Source of the DNA: Microcosmobacter mediterraneus
Lineage (GTDB): Bacteria > Bacteroidota > Bacteroidia > Flavobacteriales > Flavobacteriaceae
Direction of reading: 5' to 3'
Length of the DNA: 64,000 nucleotides
Assembly (NCBI RefSeq): GCF_031846265.1
Contig: NZ_JAVRIA010000007.1
Location: 1 to 64,000 of the forward strand
The stretch's first letter is position 1, and each line of letters begins with the position of its first letter. A program made the position numbers and the translations under genes. This document shows positions 15,962 to 24,399 of the stretch, piece after piece. Under the pieces are notes generated by a model. It saw nothing but the letters and a program-made list of their open reading frames with translations, did not search any database and was not told where the DNA came from.

Positions 15962-18006
15962 AGCGTTTGCTCTTCATAACGATGCTTTTTAGTTCCCTTT
16001 TCACTTATTCTCAAAGTGAAGAGATAGAAGATCTTATGATAGAGTTAGCTTACCAAAACTCTGATTCAGCAAAAATTGACACATCTATTAAGCTTATTGA
16101 TGCCCTTTTTAAAATTGAAGATTACAGTCGTGCCTTAAAGCATATTGATCAAACTCAAAAACTAGCTAAGAGCTTAAACTACGTTAAAGGTACTGCTGAA
16201 GCAAATTATTACAAAGCACTTATTTATTCACAAAATGATGACTACTTAAATGCTATTGATAGTTATGGCAAATCAAAGCAATATTTCCAACAACTTAAAG
16301 ACACACTTGGAATTGCTAAGGTTAATAATAGTATTGGTATCATTGAAATTAAACGTGGTAACTATCTTGTTGGGCTAAAAAGTTCATTATCTGCTATTGA
16401 GATTTTTGAAAGCAAGAATTTACAAGATGAACTTAGTAAAGCCTACAATAATTTAGGAGAAGCTTACTTTAACACCAATCAGGTAGATAAAGCACTAGAA
16501 TTTAATCTAAAAGCTCTTGGTGTTAGACAACAATTAAGAGATAGTAGTGGTATTAAATGGTCAACCACCAATATTGCTAAACTTTACTCTATGCGCAAAG
16601 AGCATAGAAAAGCTATAGAATATTATGAAAATGTACTTAAAATTTTAGATCCAAAAGCAGACCAACAACTCAAAGGAAAAATCCTTCCGTTAATAGGTGA
16701 TGAATATCTTCAATTTAGAGAATATGATAAAGCTGGAAAATATCTATTTGAAGGATTACGCTATAACAGAAGAGAAAATAATAAAGATGGAATTTTACGT
16801 TCTCTAAATTCTATTGGAAATCTAAACTTACAGCGTCGAAATTTAAGAACAGCTGAAAATCAGCTTAATGAAGCTTACGCTATTGCTCAAGAGTTAGATA
16901 ATAAATCAGAACTTTTAAAAAACTACAAACTTCATATTGCTTTAGACTCTACAAGAGGCTATTATCAAAATGCTTTCTTCTGGCAAAATAAATACTTTGA
17001 TCTTAAACAAGATTTAGACAAATTAAATCAACCCAAAATTGCATTAGATATCGATCCTGATACAGATCTCATTGAGACAGAACCTATTATTCCCTCAGAA
17101 AATACATTGAGTAATGCAGACTCTAAATTATTAAAGAAGTTAAAATGGATTACCTACGGATTAGGAGCTGCTTTAGCTTTTGTTCTGCTTTTTACATTGA
17201 TCAATTATTTTAATTCTAAAAAAAGAAACGAGTATATCTTAGATTTAGAACGTACCCAAACCAAATTACTTGGGCAAAATGAAAATTATCATGATCAGAT
17301 AGAAAATTTAGAAGAGATAAACAAAGTAAAAGACCGATTATTCTCTATTGTGTCTCACGATCTTAAAGACTCCATTTCATCCATTAAAGCATTTATTGAT
17401 CTACTCAAAGAAGATAGTATTTCTAAAAAAGAATTTAAACAGTTAATTCCAGAATTAAGTGAGAATGCAGACAATGCATCTTTATTATTATTCAATCTGT
17501 TAAACTGGTCTAAGTCACAAATGCAAAATTTAGAACCAAAACCAGAGCTATTTAATATCCAAGATGTATTTGAAACTAAAATGGCATTGGTAGAGCAAAA
17601 AGTTGAAAAGAAAAAAATAGTCTTAATTGACGAATCGCAGCGCGACTTTGCTTATGCAGATCGAAGCATGATAGAAATTGTAGTTCAAAATCTTATCACT
17701 AACGCTGTTAAATTTAGTAGAGATGGAGATGTGATAACCGTTTCTAATTACGATGCCAATGGCAAACTTATTTTCTCTGTAGAAGATACTGGAGTTGGTA
17801 TATCTAAAGAAAATATTGACAAACTCTTTAAAAATGATGCCTTTACCACTATTGGCACTAAAAACGAAAAGGGAACTGGTCTAGGACTTACTATTTGTAA
17901 AGAATTAGTGGAGTTAAACCAAGGAAGAATTTGGGTTGAAAGTACACCAAATGTCGGTAGTAAATTCTTTGTAGAGCTCCCAAAATCTGAACGTTCACCT
18001 TCATAA
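15958..18006 (+). CDS. TPR-containing membrane sensor histidine kinase
   Basis: This 682-residue protein has a signal peptide (to about residue 18), periplasmic tetratricopeptide repeats (about 30-350), a transmembrane helix (about 395-418), a coiled-coil linker, and a HisKA/HATPase_c kinase core. The phospho-acceptor His is in FSIVSHDLKDS (near 466); ATPase boxes are NLITNAVKFS (N), DTGVGI (G1) and GTGLGLTI (G2). TPR-sensor kinases are common in Bacteroidetes and sense unknown envelope cues. No response regulator is adjacent, so the kinase is an orphan here. It follows a coupled 46-codon ORF. Confidence 0.95.
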   Translation: MKRLLFITMLFSSLFTYSQSEEIEDLMIELAYQNSDSAKIDTSIKLIDALFKIEDYSRALKHIDQTQKLAKSLNYVKGTAEANYYKALIYSQNDDYLNAIDSYGKSKQYFQQLKDTLGIAKVNNSIGIIEIKRGNYLVGLKSSLSAIEIFESKNLQDELSKAYNNLGEAYFNTNQVDKALEFNLKALGVRQQLRDSSGIKWSTTNIAKLYSMRKEHRKAIEYYENVLKILDPKADQQLKGKILPLIGDEYLQFREYDKAGKYLFEGLRYNRRENNKDGILRSLNSIGNLNLQRRNLRTAENQLNEAYAIAQELDNKSELLKNYKLHIALDSTRGYYQNAFFWQNKYFDLKQDLDKLNQPKIALDIDPDTDLIETEPIIPSENTLSNADSKLLKKLKWITYGLGAALAFVLLFTLINYFNSKKRNEYILDLERTQTKLLGQNENYHDQIENLEEINKVKDRLFSIVSHDLKDSISSIKAFIDLLKEDSISKKEFKQLIPELSENADNASLLLFNLLNWSKSQMQNLEPKPELFNIQDVFETKMALVEQKVEKKKIVLIDESQRDFAYADRSMIEIVVQNLITNAVKFSRDGDVITVSNYDANGKLIFSVEDTGVGISKENIDKLFKNDAFTTIGTKNEKGTGLGLTICKELVELNQGRIWVESTPNVGSKFFVELPKSERSPS

Positions 18007-18031
18007 GATTTTGTATCTTTCTACAAAATCT
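18006..18031 (+). promoter_or_regulatory. Perfect 10-bp inverted repeat between kinase and CpeT-like gene
   Basis: AGATTTTGTA (18006-18015) and TACAAAATCT (18022-18031) flank a 6-base loop TCTTTC. It begins at the last base of the kinase stop codon and ends 7 bases before the next ATG. There is no U-tract, so it looks more like an operator or mRNA hairpin than a terminator. TATCTTTC within it is one base off a -7 box. Confidence 0.45.
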
Positions 18032-18038
18032 AACTCAC

Positions 18039-18674
18039 ATGAAACATTATATTATTCTTTTAGCATTATGCTGTTTTATATTAAGCTGCAAAGAAACCGA
18101 GAAGCAATCCGAAGAAATACAAAAAGAAGATACAGAACTCTCAGAATTATTTGGTTTAATGCAAGGGTCTTTTAATTCGGAAATTCAAGCTAAAGTAGAT
18201 TCTTCTTACTATAATATATCGTTGCACATGTATCCAATATGGGAAGATAAAGGTCATTTCTTGTATGTTGAACAAGCACTAACTTCTGCACAAAACAAAC
18301 CTTACAGACAACGTATTTATGAAGTTACTCGCTTAAATGATAGTTTACTTAGCTCTGCAGTTTATAGTATTCCTAGAGATTCTTTATGGATTGGTAAATG
18401 GAAAACACCAAAAGCTTTTGATTCTATTTCAAAATCTGATTTAATGATCCGAAAAGGTTGTGAAGTATTACTACAACGAAAAGATAACAATTATTATGTT
18501 GGAAAAACAGGAGATAATACCTGTGAAAGCTCACTAAGAGGTGCAGCTTATGCAAGAAGTGAAGTGGAAATTTTAGAGGACAAAATCATATCTTGGGATA
18601 GAGGTTTTGATGCTGAAGGTGAGCATGTTTGGGGCGCAGAAAAAGGCGGTTATATTTTTAATAAAATGGATTAA
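18039..18674 (+). CDS. CpcT/CpeT-like lipoprotein
   Basis: This 211-residue protein has a lipoprotein signal: hydrophobic stretch, then LSC at Cys17. The rest (about 33-210) matches the CpcT/CpeT fold: LMQGSF, YVEQA, PYRQRIYEV, an internal GCEV segment, and GDNTCESSLRGAAYARSEV. In cyanobacteria this family attaches bilins to phycobiliproteins; flavobacteria lack these, so the role here is unknown, perhaps binding a tetrapyrrole or lipid in the periplasm. It lies 32 bases after the kinase and overlaps convergent ctlX by 4 bases. Confidence 0.85.
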   Translation: MKHYIILLALCCFILSCKETEKQSEEIQKEDTELSELFGLMQGSFNSEIQAKVDSSYYNISLHMYPIWEDKGHFLYVEQALTSAQNKPYRQRIYEVTRLNDSLLSSAVYSIPRDSLWIGKWKTPKAFDSISKSDLMIRKGCEVLLQRKDNNYYVGKTGDNTCESSLRGAAYARSEVEILEDKIISWDRGFDAEGEHVWGAEKGGYIFNKMD

Positions 18675-19603
18675 GATTTAGGCAAAAACACTTCTGCCAT
18701 CATACAACGAGCACTTCCACCTCCACAAGTTTCTATAGTTTCCAATGAACTAGATATAATTGGACAATGGTGTTCTATTCTATCAATCTGTTCATTGGTA
18801 AGACTTCGATGTGCAGCCTCGCTCATTATTAAGTAACGTTTATTATCAGCACCTCTTAACTGTAACATATTGCCAGCAAATTGATGCATTTGCAGCTCAC
18901 TAATAGAGATGATGTCTTTACCATCTTGCTTTAAATGTTTAACAACATTTTTGCGTTCTTTTTTATCATCAATAGTATCTAAACATATCACAGCAAAGTT
19001 TTCAGCTAAACACATCATAACATTGGTATGATAAATAGGTTTGCGTTCTCCATCTACAGTTTGGTTTGCTGTAAAAATTACTGGAGTATATTCAAAATCT
19101 TCACAAAATTCAATACATAAATCTTCATCAGCTCTTGGAGATAGCGCACAGTAAGCTTTTCTATTAACACGATCCATTAAAATACTTCCTGTTCCTTCTA
19201 AAAAGATGTCTTCATCCTCAGCAGAAGTATAATCAATAATGTTCTTTATTTTAAACCCTTCATTTTCTAATCTAATAAAAACTTCATCACGTCGTTCTTT
19301 TCTTCTATTCTCAGCAAACATAGGATATTTAGCCACATCGCCATTGCTATGAAAACTTACCCAATTATTTGGAAAAATAGAATCTGGAGTATCCATAAGT
19401 AAATCATCGTTCTCAACAATAACAGTTATACCAACAGTTCTTAATTTTTGAACAAAAACATCGAACTCTTGTTGAGCTTTAGCATTTATTTCAGCATTTT
19501 TAATATCTAATTCTTCTTGAAAAAAATTATTAATTGCTGTTTGCTCATTCATCCTAAAACCTACAGGACGAATCATTAAAATAGTATCTGTTGTTTGTTG
19601 CAT
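18671..19603 (-). CDS. ctlX: Citrulline-utilisation-type hydrolase CtlX (amidinotransferase family)
   Basis: This 310-residue cytoplasmic protein of the pentein guanidino-group-modifying superfamily contains LMIRPVGFRMNEQT at the start, the substrate-binding LEGTGSIL and LSPRAD segments, the catalytic His in YHTNVMM, and the catalytic Cys in the C-terminal ETCGGGSARCM. The family is linked to citrulline or arginine-derivative hydrolysis; the exact substrate is not proven. It overlaps the CpeT-like gene by 4 bases at its 3' end and is divergent from the M14 peptidase gene. Confidence 0.88.
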   Translation of the reverse strand: MQQTTDTILMIRPVGFRMNEQTAINNFFQEELDIKNAEINAKAQQEFDVFVQKLRTVGITVIVENDDLLMDTPDSIFPNNWVSFHSNGDVAKYPMFAENRRKERRDEVFIRLENEGFKIKNIIDYTSAEDEDIFLEGTGSILMDRVNRKAYCALSPRADEDLCIEFCEDFEYTPVIFTANQTVDGERKPIYHTNVMMCLAENFAVICLDTIDDKKERKNVVKHLKQDGKDIISISELQMHQFAGNMLQLRGADNKRYLIMSEAAHRSLTNEQIDRIEHHCPIISSSLETIETCGGGSARCMMAEVFLPKS

Positions 19604-19685
19604 CTAAATGAAAATTGATGCGTAAAATTAGACTATTTATAAATGATTATAAAGTTAAAAATTAAAGATATCTCTACTTTTTAAG

Positions 19686-19693
19686 TAAGTTTG
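19686..19693 (+). promoter_or_regulatory. Putative -7 promoter box of the M14 peptidase gene
   Basis: TAAGTTTG matches TAnnTTTG and ends 18 bases before the ATG at 19712. It overlaps the in-frame TTG at 19691, which argues for the downstream start. Confidence 0.45.
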
Positions 19694-19711
19694 GGAAACA
19701 TCTACTTGAAA

Positions 19712-21457
19712 ATGAAAAAAATTAGTTTACTCTTGGTTATAGTTATTTATTCTTGCCAAACAGAAACAAAGAACCAAACAATCGATTTTGATTTTGAAAC
19801 TGCTTTCGAAAAAAGTGAGGGTTCAGAAACGGCAACATATACTGAAACTATTGAATATTACAACAACTTAGCAGAATCGTATCCTGAGATTACTATACAA
19901 ACTATAGGAGAAACAGACTCTGGTAAACCTTTACACTTGGTAATATTAAATCCCAATGGCATAGAAAATGATTTAGATGTCCTTAGAAAAAATAATCGTA
20001 TTCTACTCATTAACAACGGCATTCACCCAGGTGAAAGTGATGGCATTGATGCCACAATGCTACTATTTAGAGATATGGTCAATGGTAGAATTAAAGCACC
20101 AAAAAATATAGTCCTAGCTACCATTCCTATTTATAATGTTGGTGGAAGCCTAAATAGAAACTCCACAACCAGAACAAACCAAAACGGTCCAAAAACTTAC
20201 GGTTTTAGAGGAAACGCCAGAAATTATGATCTCAATAGAGACTTTATTAAAAGTGACACCAAAAATGCAAGAGCTTTTGCAAGTATTTTTCATGCAGTAA
20301 AACCAGATGTTTTTATAGATAATCATGTTAGTAATGGTGCTGATTACCAATATACTTTAACTCATTTATTTACTCAGCACAATAAGTTAGGTGGTGAATT
20401 AGGTACATACCTACACGAAGTTATGATGCCAAACTTAGAAGAAAACTTAAAAGCAAAAGATTGGGATATAACACCTTATGTTAACGTTTTTAATAGAACT
20501 CCAGAACAGGGTTTTTCTCAATTTATGGATTCTCCTCGTTACTCAACAGGATATACTACATTATTTAATACGCTTGGAATGATGGTGGAAACACATATGC
20601 TAAAACCATACAAACAGCGTGTAGAAGGTACTTATGAGCTTATAAAAAGTATGATAGAGATTATGGAAAATGATAGTGAATTAATTCTAAATCTCCGTAG
20701 TACGGCTTTAAAAAATATACAACCAGGTAACCTTTACCCAATTGATTGGAAACTAGATACTACAACATCTACAACACTTCAATTTAAAGGCTATGAAGGT
20801 AAGATGATTCCTAGTGAAATCACATCATCTGAACGATTAAAATATGACAGAAATAAACCATTTACTAAATCGGTTAATTATCAAAATTATTTCTCACCTA
20901 GAAAACAAGTTATTATACCGAAAGCCTATATTATTCCTCAAGGTTGGCATAATGTTATTAATCTTCTAAAATTAAATGCAATAGAAATGAATCCTTTAGA
21001 AAAAGATTCTACATTAACTGTAGAATCTTATAAAATTGAGGATTACAGTACAAGACAACGTGCATATGAAGGTCATTATGCACATTATAATACAAACGTA
21101 AAATCAGAAAACACAACCTTAAAGTTTAGAAAAGGTGATTTTATAGTGTCTTTAAACCAAGAAGGAGCGAGATATTTGTTAGAAACTTTAGAACCAGAAG
21201 CTCCAGATTCGTTTTTTAATTGGAACTTTTTCGACACCATTTTACAACAAAAAGAAGGGTTCTCTCCTTATGTCTGGGAAGATAAAGCCAGAGAATTGTT
21301 AGAGAACAATGCTGATTTAAAACAACGGTTTGAGGCGAAGAAAGAAAATGATGAGGTCTTTGCAAAAAACTGGTACAGTCAGTTAGATTGGTTACATAAA
21401 CAAAGTGACCATTATGAAAAAGCACATTTACAGTATCCTGTATATAGATTGTATTAA
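19712..21457 (+). CDS. M14 family zinc carboxypeptidase, lipoprotein
   Basis: This 581-residue exported peptidase would trim C-terminal residues from peptides. ATG 19712 gives a clean lipoprotein signal (MKKISLLLVIVIYSC, Cys15); an in-frame TTG at 19691 lies inside a promoter-like box. The zinc motif HPGES is near residue 110, YDLNRDF and IDNHVSNG (third zinc-binding His) follow, and the probable catalytic Glu is in MVETHML. The C-terminal half is an accessory domain. It overlaps the Nudix gene by 4 bases at its 3' end. Confidence 0.9.
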   Translation: MKKISLLLVIVIYSCQTETKNQTIDFDFETAFEKSEGSETATYTETIEYYNNLAESYPEITIQTIGETDSGKPLHLVILNPNGIENDLDVLRKNNRILLINNGIHPGESDGIDATMLLFRDMVNGRIKAPKNIVLATIPIYNVGGSLNRNSTTRTNQNGPKTYGFRGNARNYDLNRDFIKSDTKNARAFASIFHAVKPDVFIDNHVSNGADYQYTLTHLFTQHNKLGGELGTYLHEVMMPNLEENLKAKDWDITPYVNVFNRTPEQGFSQFMDSPRYSTGYTTLFNTLGMMVETHMLKPYKQRVEGTYELIKSMIEIMENDSELILNLRSTALKNIQPGNLYPIDWKLDTTTSTTLQFKGYEGKMIPSEITSSERLKYDRNKPFTKSVNYQNYFSPRKQVIIPKAYIIPQGWHNVINLLKLNAIEMNPLEKDSTLTVESYKIEDYSTRQRAYEGHYAHYNTNVKSENTTLKFRKGDFIVSLNQEGARYLLETLEPEAPDSFFNWNFFDTILQQKEGFSPYVWEDKARELLENNADLKQRFEAKKENDEVFAKNWYSQLDWLHKQSDHYEKAHLQYPVYRLY

Positions 21458-22035
21458 ACTAATAGCCTAATATTAGCATAACTATTCTCAAGGGCTTTTT
21501 CTGAGGCTTTTTTATCTAACCACTTTACTTTAGTGATACCTTCGTTTTCTTGAGGTAAGAGTTCACCATCATAGTTTGTTCTCATCTCAAACCAATAGGT
21601 CACTTTGATTTTATGGCGACCATGTCTTTTAAAAATATGAAATGTTCGCTCTAAAGGTTTTATAATTTCTAAGCCTTGTACACCTGTCTCTTCCTCTACT
21701 TCTCGGATTGCTGTTTTATCTATAGTCTCTCTGCGTTCGGCCTTACCTTTGGGTAAATCCCATTTATTATTTCTGTAAATAAATAAAATATCACCTTTTG
21801 TATTATAAACTTTTCCACCACCAGCTATAACATTTGGTAATTTCTTTAAAAATAATTTTAAGAGTTGATCTTTATCAGCATCAATTAAACGAACCTCCTG
21901 TATGTTCTTAGTAGCTAAATCTTTAAACACCCTTCGCATAGACACTGTACTCAAAAGATAGTTTTTAAAGTATGTTTCTGCCTCAATTTTAGTAGTTAAA
22001 ATTATTGGTTTATCTCCAACAAAAACTGTATACAT
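21454..22035 (-). CDS. Nudix hydrolase
   Basis: This 193-residue enzyme has a full Nudix box, GKAERRETIDKTAIREVEEETG (about 100-121 by the GX5EX7REUXEEXGU pattern), within a DLPKGK context. Such enzymes cleave nucleoside diphosphate-linked substrates; the DLPKGK form is common to diadenosine- or diphosphoinositol-type hydrolases, but the substrate is not determined. An N-terminal extension of about 65 residues precedes the Nudix fold. The gene is divergent from pyrE, a common flavobacterial pairing as I recall it. Confidence 0.92.
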   Translation of the reverse strand: MYTVFVGDKPIILTTKIEAETYFKNYLLSTVSMRRVFKDLATKNIQEVRLIDADKDQLLKLFLKKLPNVIAGGGKVYNTKGDILFIYRNNKWDLPKGKAERRETIDKTAIREVEEETGVQGLEIIKPLERTFHIFKRHGRHKIKVTYWFEMRTNYDGELLPQENEGITKVKWLDKKASEKALENSYANIRLLV

Positions 22036-22107
22036 AAGGTATAAAAATTACAATTGAGTACTGTAAAAATATTATTTTTTAAGTACATCTAGTCCTCTTA
22101 AATATTT

Positions 22108-22115
22108 TATTTTTG
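22108..22115 (+). promoter_or_regulatory. Putative -7 promoter box of pyrE
   Basis: TATTTTTG fits TAnnTTTG and ends only 4 bases before the pyrE ATG (22120). Since transcription usually starts 4 or so bases after this box, the mRNA may be leaderless. Confidence 0.5.
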
Positions 22116-22119
22116 CACT

Positions 22120-22764
22120 ATGGTTTTTAATACACAAACAGCAAAACAAACGGCAGAGCATTTATTAAAGATTAATGCCATTAAATTACAACCGAAAGAT
22201 CCATTTACTTGGGCTTCTGGATGGAAATCTCCAATCTATTGTGACAACAGGATTGTTCTTTCTTTTCCTAAGGTAAGAGCTTACTTAGCAGAAGAAATGG
22301 CTAAGCATATTGAATCTCAGTATGGTAAACCAGATGTTATTGCTGGTGTTGCTACAGGAGCTATTGGTATTGGCATGCTAGTTGCCCAATATTTAGATTT
22401 ACCTTTTATATATGTTAGACCAGAACCAAAAAAGCATGGCAGAAAAAATCAAATTGAAGGTTCTATTGAAAAAGGAAAAACTGTTGTAGTTGTAGAAGAT
22501 TTAATTAGCACAGGAAAAAGTAGTTTAAATGCTGTTAAAGCCCTCAAAGAGGCAGAAACCAAAGTATTAGGAATGGTTGCTATATTTTCTTACGGATTTG
22601 ATGTGTCTAAATCTAATTTTGAAACTAATGCTATTAAACTCCATACACTAAGTAATTATGAAAATCTTTTAGAACAAGCCTTGGATACTAATTACATTAC
22701 CAAAGCAGAACAAGACATTTTAGCACTTTGGAATGCCAATCCTGGAAATTGGAACGCAAATTGA
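22120..22764 (+). CDS. pyrE: Orotate phosphoribosyltransferase
   Basis: PyrE transfers the ribose-phosphate of PRPP to orotate, giving OMP in de novo pyrimidine synthesis. The 214-residue protein has the family start (FTWASGWKSPIYCDNR), RPEPKKHGRKNQIEG in the catalytic loop and the PRPP-binding motif VVVVEDLISTGKS (about 125-137). It is followed 28 bases later by an SRPBCC gene, probably in one operon. Confidence 0.97.
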   Translation: MVFNTQTAKQTAEHLLKINAIKLQPKDPFTWASGWKSPIYCDNRIVLSFPKVRAYLAEEMAKHIESQYGKPDVIAGVATGAIGIGMLVAQYLDLPFIYVRPEPKKHGRKNQIEGSIEKGKTVVVVEDLISTGKSSLNAVKALKEAETKVLGMVAIFSYGFDVSKSNFETNAIKLHTLSNYENLLEQALDTNYITKAEQDILALWNANPGNWNAN

Positions 22765-22792
22765 TAATGTCTTAATAAAAAATATAATATAC

Positions 22793-23188
22793 ATGAATCT
22801 AGAATCTCCTAAAGTTACATTAAATAAATCACCACAAGAAGCATTTGATTTCTTGTCAGAGGTAAAGAATTTTGAAAAACTTATGCCAGAAAACATAAGT
22901 AAGTTTGAAGTGTTAGACAATGATAAATTTCTTTTTGCTTTAAAAGGAATGCCAGAAATAGTTTTAAAAAAGAAAGAGGCAATTGCGCCAAATAGGATTG
23001 TTCTTGGTGCTGCTGGCGGAAAATTAGATTTTTCATTAACCGGAAACATTATAGAAACCTCAGCAAATACTAGTGATGTTCAACTTACTTTTGATGGAGA
23101 ATTTAATGCCATGATGGCCATGATGATTAAAGGTCCTATTAGCAAGTTTATTGAAACTCTGGTTACTAATATGAAAACTGCAATCTAG
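22793..23188 (+). CDS. SRPBCC-family (START/PYR-like) protein
   Basis: ATG 22793 gives a 131-residue protein starting MNLESPKVTLNKSPQEAF, the usual start of this flavobacterial family; the frame is open further upstream into pyrE but is unlikely to be used. The helix-grip fold is indicated by the pattern FDFLSEVKNFEKLMPENI, a central beta sheet and a long C-terminal helix (PISKFIETLVTNM). Such proteins bind hydrophobic ligands; no ligand is known here. It follows pyrE by 28 bases and converges with birA. Confidence 0.85.
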   Translation: MNLESPKVTLNKSPQEAFDFLSEVKNFEKLMPENISKFEVLDNDKFLFALKGMPEIVLKKKEAIAPNRIVLGAAGGKLDFSLTGNIIETSANTSDVQLTFDGEFNAMMAMMIKGPISKFIETLVTNMKTAI

Positions 23189-23193
23189 TAGTC

Positions 23194-23925
23194 CTAATAC
23201 AAAAGAGTCACCTCTTTATAAGCATACTCTTCAATAATATTATCTTCAACTTTAATTAGAATATTCCCAGTATTAGTAACATCTTTAATAAATCCTGAGA
23301 AAACAATATTGTTTTTATCTTTAAAAGTTGAAGGCTTATCTTTTCTAAAAAGATTATTGAGATATATCTCTTTTATAGCCTTATAATGATGCTGTTCTAA
23401 GCTATTAAATTGATGCTTTAACTCATCTAAAAACACATATAAAACCTCATCTAAATTATAGGTTTTCCCGGATATTAATCGCATAGAAGTAGCTTTAGGT
23501 AGATCTGTAAAGATGGTTTCATTTATATTTAAACCAACACCTATCACTGAGCTTTTTAAAGTAGAACCCGTTATGATATTCTCAATTAATATTCCAGCAA
23601 TTTTAAAATGCTCTGACAAAATGTCGTTAGGCCATTTTATTTGAGTGCTCTTAATAGAGAATAATCTTAACGTCTTTAAAAGTGCTATAGAAACCACCAT
23701 ACTTATGTAAAAACTCTGTTCAACATCTAAGAATGAAACATCCTTAAACACACTGAAAGTTAGGTTTTTACCACCTTGAGATTGCCATTTCGCTCCCATT
23801 TGCCCTCTTCCATGAGTTTGAGAGCTGGCAGAAACCACAGTGAAATCTTTAACCGATTTATCACTACAAAGCTGTTTTAAATAACTATTTGTAGAGTCAA
23901 TGGCACTAAGTTTGATTATGTTCAT
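23194..23925 (-). CDS. birA: Biotin--[acetyl-CoA-carboxylase] ligase
   Basis: This 243-residue BPL/LplA fold enzyme makes biotinyl-AMP and loads biotin on carrier proteins. Diagnostic segments are IDSTNSYLK, SQTHGRGQMGAKW (biotin/ATP loop), KWPNDI and KIAGILIE, with a small C-terminal SH3-like domain. There is no N-terminal DNA-binding domain, so it is not a BioR-type repressor. I use ATG 23925; a GTG two codons earlier is less likely. It is divergent from rsfS. Confidence 0.95.
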   Translation of the reverse strand: MNIIKLSAIDSTNSYLKQLCSDKSVKDFTVVSASSQTHGRGQMGAKWQSQGGKNLTFSVFKDVSFLDVEQSFYISMVVSIALLKTLRLFSIKSTQIKWPNDILSEHFKIAGILIENIITGSTLKSSVIGVGLNINETIFTDLPKATSMRLISGKTYNLDEVLYVFLDELKHQFNSLEQHHYKAIKEIYLNNLFRKDKPSTFKDKNNIVFSGFIKDVTNTGNILIKVEDNIIEEYAYKEVTLLY

Positions 23926-23989
23926 AAACACAAGGCTATTTTATAACTTTCTTATGAAAAAGAATAGATTATAAGAACTAAAAAAGTAA

Positions 23990-23997
23990 TAACTTTG
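23990..23997 (+). promoter_or_regulatory. Putative -7 promoter box of rsfS-ftsH
   Basis: TAACTTTG matches TAnnTTTG, 20 bases upstream of the rsfS ATG. Confidence 0.5.
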
Positions 23998-24017
23998 TAC
24001 AAATTTAATTCAATTTA

Positions 24018-24389
24018 ATGACGAAAGAAAAATCAAATGCTGATCTACTCATAAGCACAATATTGAGTGGTATTGAAGATGTAAAAGGACAACAAATAAA
24101 TATATTAGATCTAAGAGAAATTGAAAATACCGTTTGCGATTACTTTATTATTTGCGAAGGAACATCAAACACACAAGTTAACGCCATTGTAAATTCCATT
24201 CAAAAAAAGGTTGGCAAAGAATTAAAAGACAAAGCTTGGCATGTAGAAGGAACAGATAATGCCGAATGGGTTCTTATTGATTATGTAAATGTAGTTGTTC
24301 ATGTTTTTCAGAAACATATCAGAGAATTTTATGATATAGAAAGTCTTTGGGGAGATGCAAAAACAACGGTTATAGAAACGAGTTACTAA
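24018..24389 (+). CDS. rsfS: Ribosome silencing factor RsfS
   Basis: This 123-residue Iojap-family protein binds uL14 on the large subunit and blocks subunit joining in starved cells. Family signatures include DLREIENTVCDYFIICEGTS, AWHVEGTDNAEWVLIDYVNVVVHVF (about 75-100) and the Trp-Gly-Asp (WGD) near the end. It is 10 bases upstream of ftsH and probably co-transcribed with it. Confidence 0.96.
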   Translation: MTKEKSNADLLISTILSGIEDVKGQQINILDLREIENTVCDYFIICEGTSNTQVNAIVNSIQKKVGKELKDKAWHVEGTDNAEWVLIDYVNVVVHVFQKHIREFYDIESLWGDAKTTVIETSY

Positions 24390-24399
24390 AAAATATTTA

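Noticed and set aside
18039..18674. Phycobiliprotein lyase function for the CpeT-like gene
   Set aside because: No phycobiliprotein or bilin genes are in the window and the organism is not phototrophic; only the fold is claimed.
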